The position numbers and the translations under genes were made by a program. From contig OMXK01000014.1 in assembly GCA_900314995.1 (NCBI GenBank), forward strand, positions 1-59,420: a stretch of DNA of 59,420 bases. The letters run 5' to 3'. The notes under the pieces are model-generated. The model did no database searches and was not told the origin of the DNA. It saw only the letters and a program-made list of their open reading frames with translations. This stretch comes from an uncultured Prevotella sp. GTDB lineage: Bacteria > Bacteroidota > Bacteroidia > Bacteroidales > Bacteroidaceae. Position 1 is the first letter of the stretch. Each line of letters opens with the position of its first letter. Of this stretch, positions 59,274 through 59,420 are shown piece by piece.

Positions 59274-59281
59274 TACCTTTG
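59274..59281 (+). promoter_or_regulatory. Promoter of an rRNA operon
   Basis: TACCTTTG preceded by TTTG at 59250-59253 with a 20-nt spacer, a full consensus match. It is followed by an rRNA-type leader. Confidence 0.75.
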
Positions 59282-59420
59282 CACTCGCTTTCGCTCAAAA
59301 ATCTGGGCTGAGGCACAAAAAGAAAGAGTTCTTTGAAAGATTTACATAGACAGAAGTAGTACAAGAAGCGAGTGCTTTTCTTATGTGAAGCACTTGGGTA
59401 AAAAGAAACGAACCGTTTTA
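59282..59420 (+). other. Leader of an rRNA operon, 16S gene beyond the right edge
   Basis: The stretch has no ORF. It contains AAAGAGTTCTTTGAAAGATT and ACATAGACAGAAGTAGTACA, which I recognise as the leader (antitermination and processing region) in front of 16S rRNA genes of Prevotella and Bacteroides. GCGAGTGC and CACTCGC also allow the start of a processing stem. The 16S start motif itself (AGAGTTTGATC) is not inside the window, so the operon call rests on the leader alone. Confidence 0.7.

Overview
The window looks like a chromosomal segment of a Bacteroidales bacterium, most likely Prevotellaceae (a gut or rumen Prevotella-type organism). The evidence is Bacteroidetes promoters of the form TTTG / about 20 nt / TAnnTTTG in front of nearly every transcription unit, few Shine-Dalgarno sites, lipoproteins ending their signal in LLAGC or LLASC, a BspA-like leucine-rich-repeat protein, a PorE-like OmpA lipoprotein, cytochrome bd with its small DUF4492 partner, and a typical Bacteroidales rRNA leader at the right edge. 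By eye the DNA is moderately GC-rich. I see no tRNA, complete IS element, prophage or CRISPR array.

Layout. 1-3.1 kb: a truncated HU-like gene cut by a palindrome, a secreted-protein gene broken by one in-frame stop, and a BtuB-like TonB receptor. 3.2-6.8 kb: a secreted SGNH hydrolase, then the folA-thyA-rRNA methyltransferase operon (minus). 6.9-8.7 kb: a membrane protein / PspC / ECF sigma / DUF5056 operon (plus), overlapping tail to tail with the PorE-like gene, which follows topB (minus). 12.6-13.3 kb: a non-coding locus with 22-bp iterons, a large inverted repeat, an orphan promoter and a gene scrap. 13.3-22.7 kb: a degenerate sensor kinase, then a minus-strand glycan operon (GH3, Gfo/Idh oxidoreductase, GH9, an alcohol-dehydrogenase stub, an NAD-dependent epimerase). 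22.8-29.4 kb (plus): a one-domain penicillin-binding protein, porin plus Na+ symporter, TlpA-like thioredoxin lipoprotein, Zn/Cd P-type ATPase. 29.4-32.4 kb: cydAB with DUF4492 (minus). 32.5-39.8 kb (plus): an efflux operon (coiled-coil protein, TolC, HlyD, two ABC-2 permeases) followed by a lipoprotein carrying a CCA-adding-enzyme-like nucleotidyltransferase domain. 40-47.8 kb (minus): mrp, LRR protein, trmB, ilvE, xseB, xseA, subtilase. 47.8-55.4 kb (plus): a long coupled operon from MATE through cytidylate-kinase-like and phosphoesterase genes to dTDP-amino-sugar genes (rmlB, FdtA-like, FemAB-like, FdtB-like) with purT and a sigma-region-4 protein between them. 55.4-58.2 kb: lutABC (minus). 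58.4 kb: a Bax-inhibitor-like membrane protein, then the promoter and leader of an rRNA operon whose 16S gene lies outside.

Two themes stand out. First, several small repeat families sit not only between genes but in frame inside housekeeping genes: 33-nt GC-hairpin units in the rRNA methyltransferase, a 27-nt element shared by that gene and the P-type ATPase, a 7-nt repeat in the ATPase and a 9-nt repeat in topB. The same hairpin family also lies just behind folA and mrp. This resembles the in-frame palindromic elements known from Rickettsia. Second, a nucleotidyltransferase fold normally used for cytoplasmic tRNA maturation appears here on an exported lipoprotein, with its catalytic residues kept and a downstream tRNA-enzyme motif lost. 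All functional calls are from reading the sequence; no database search was run.
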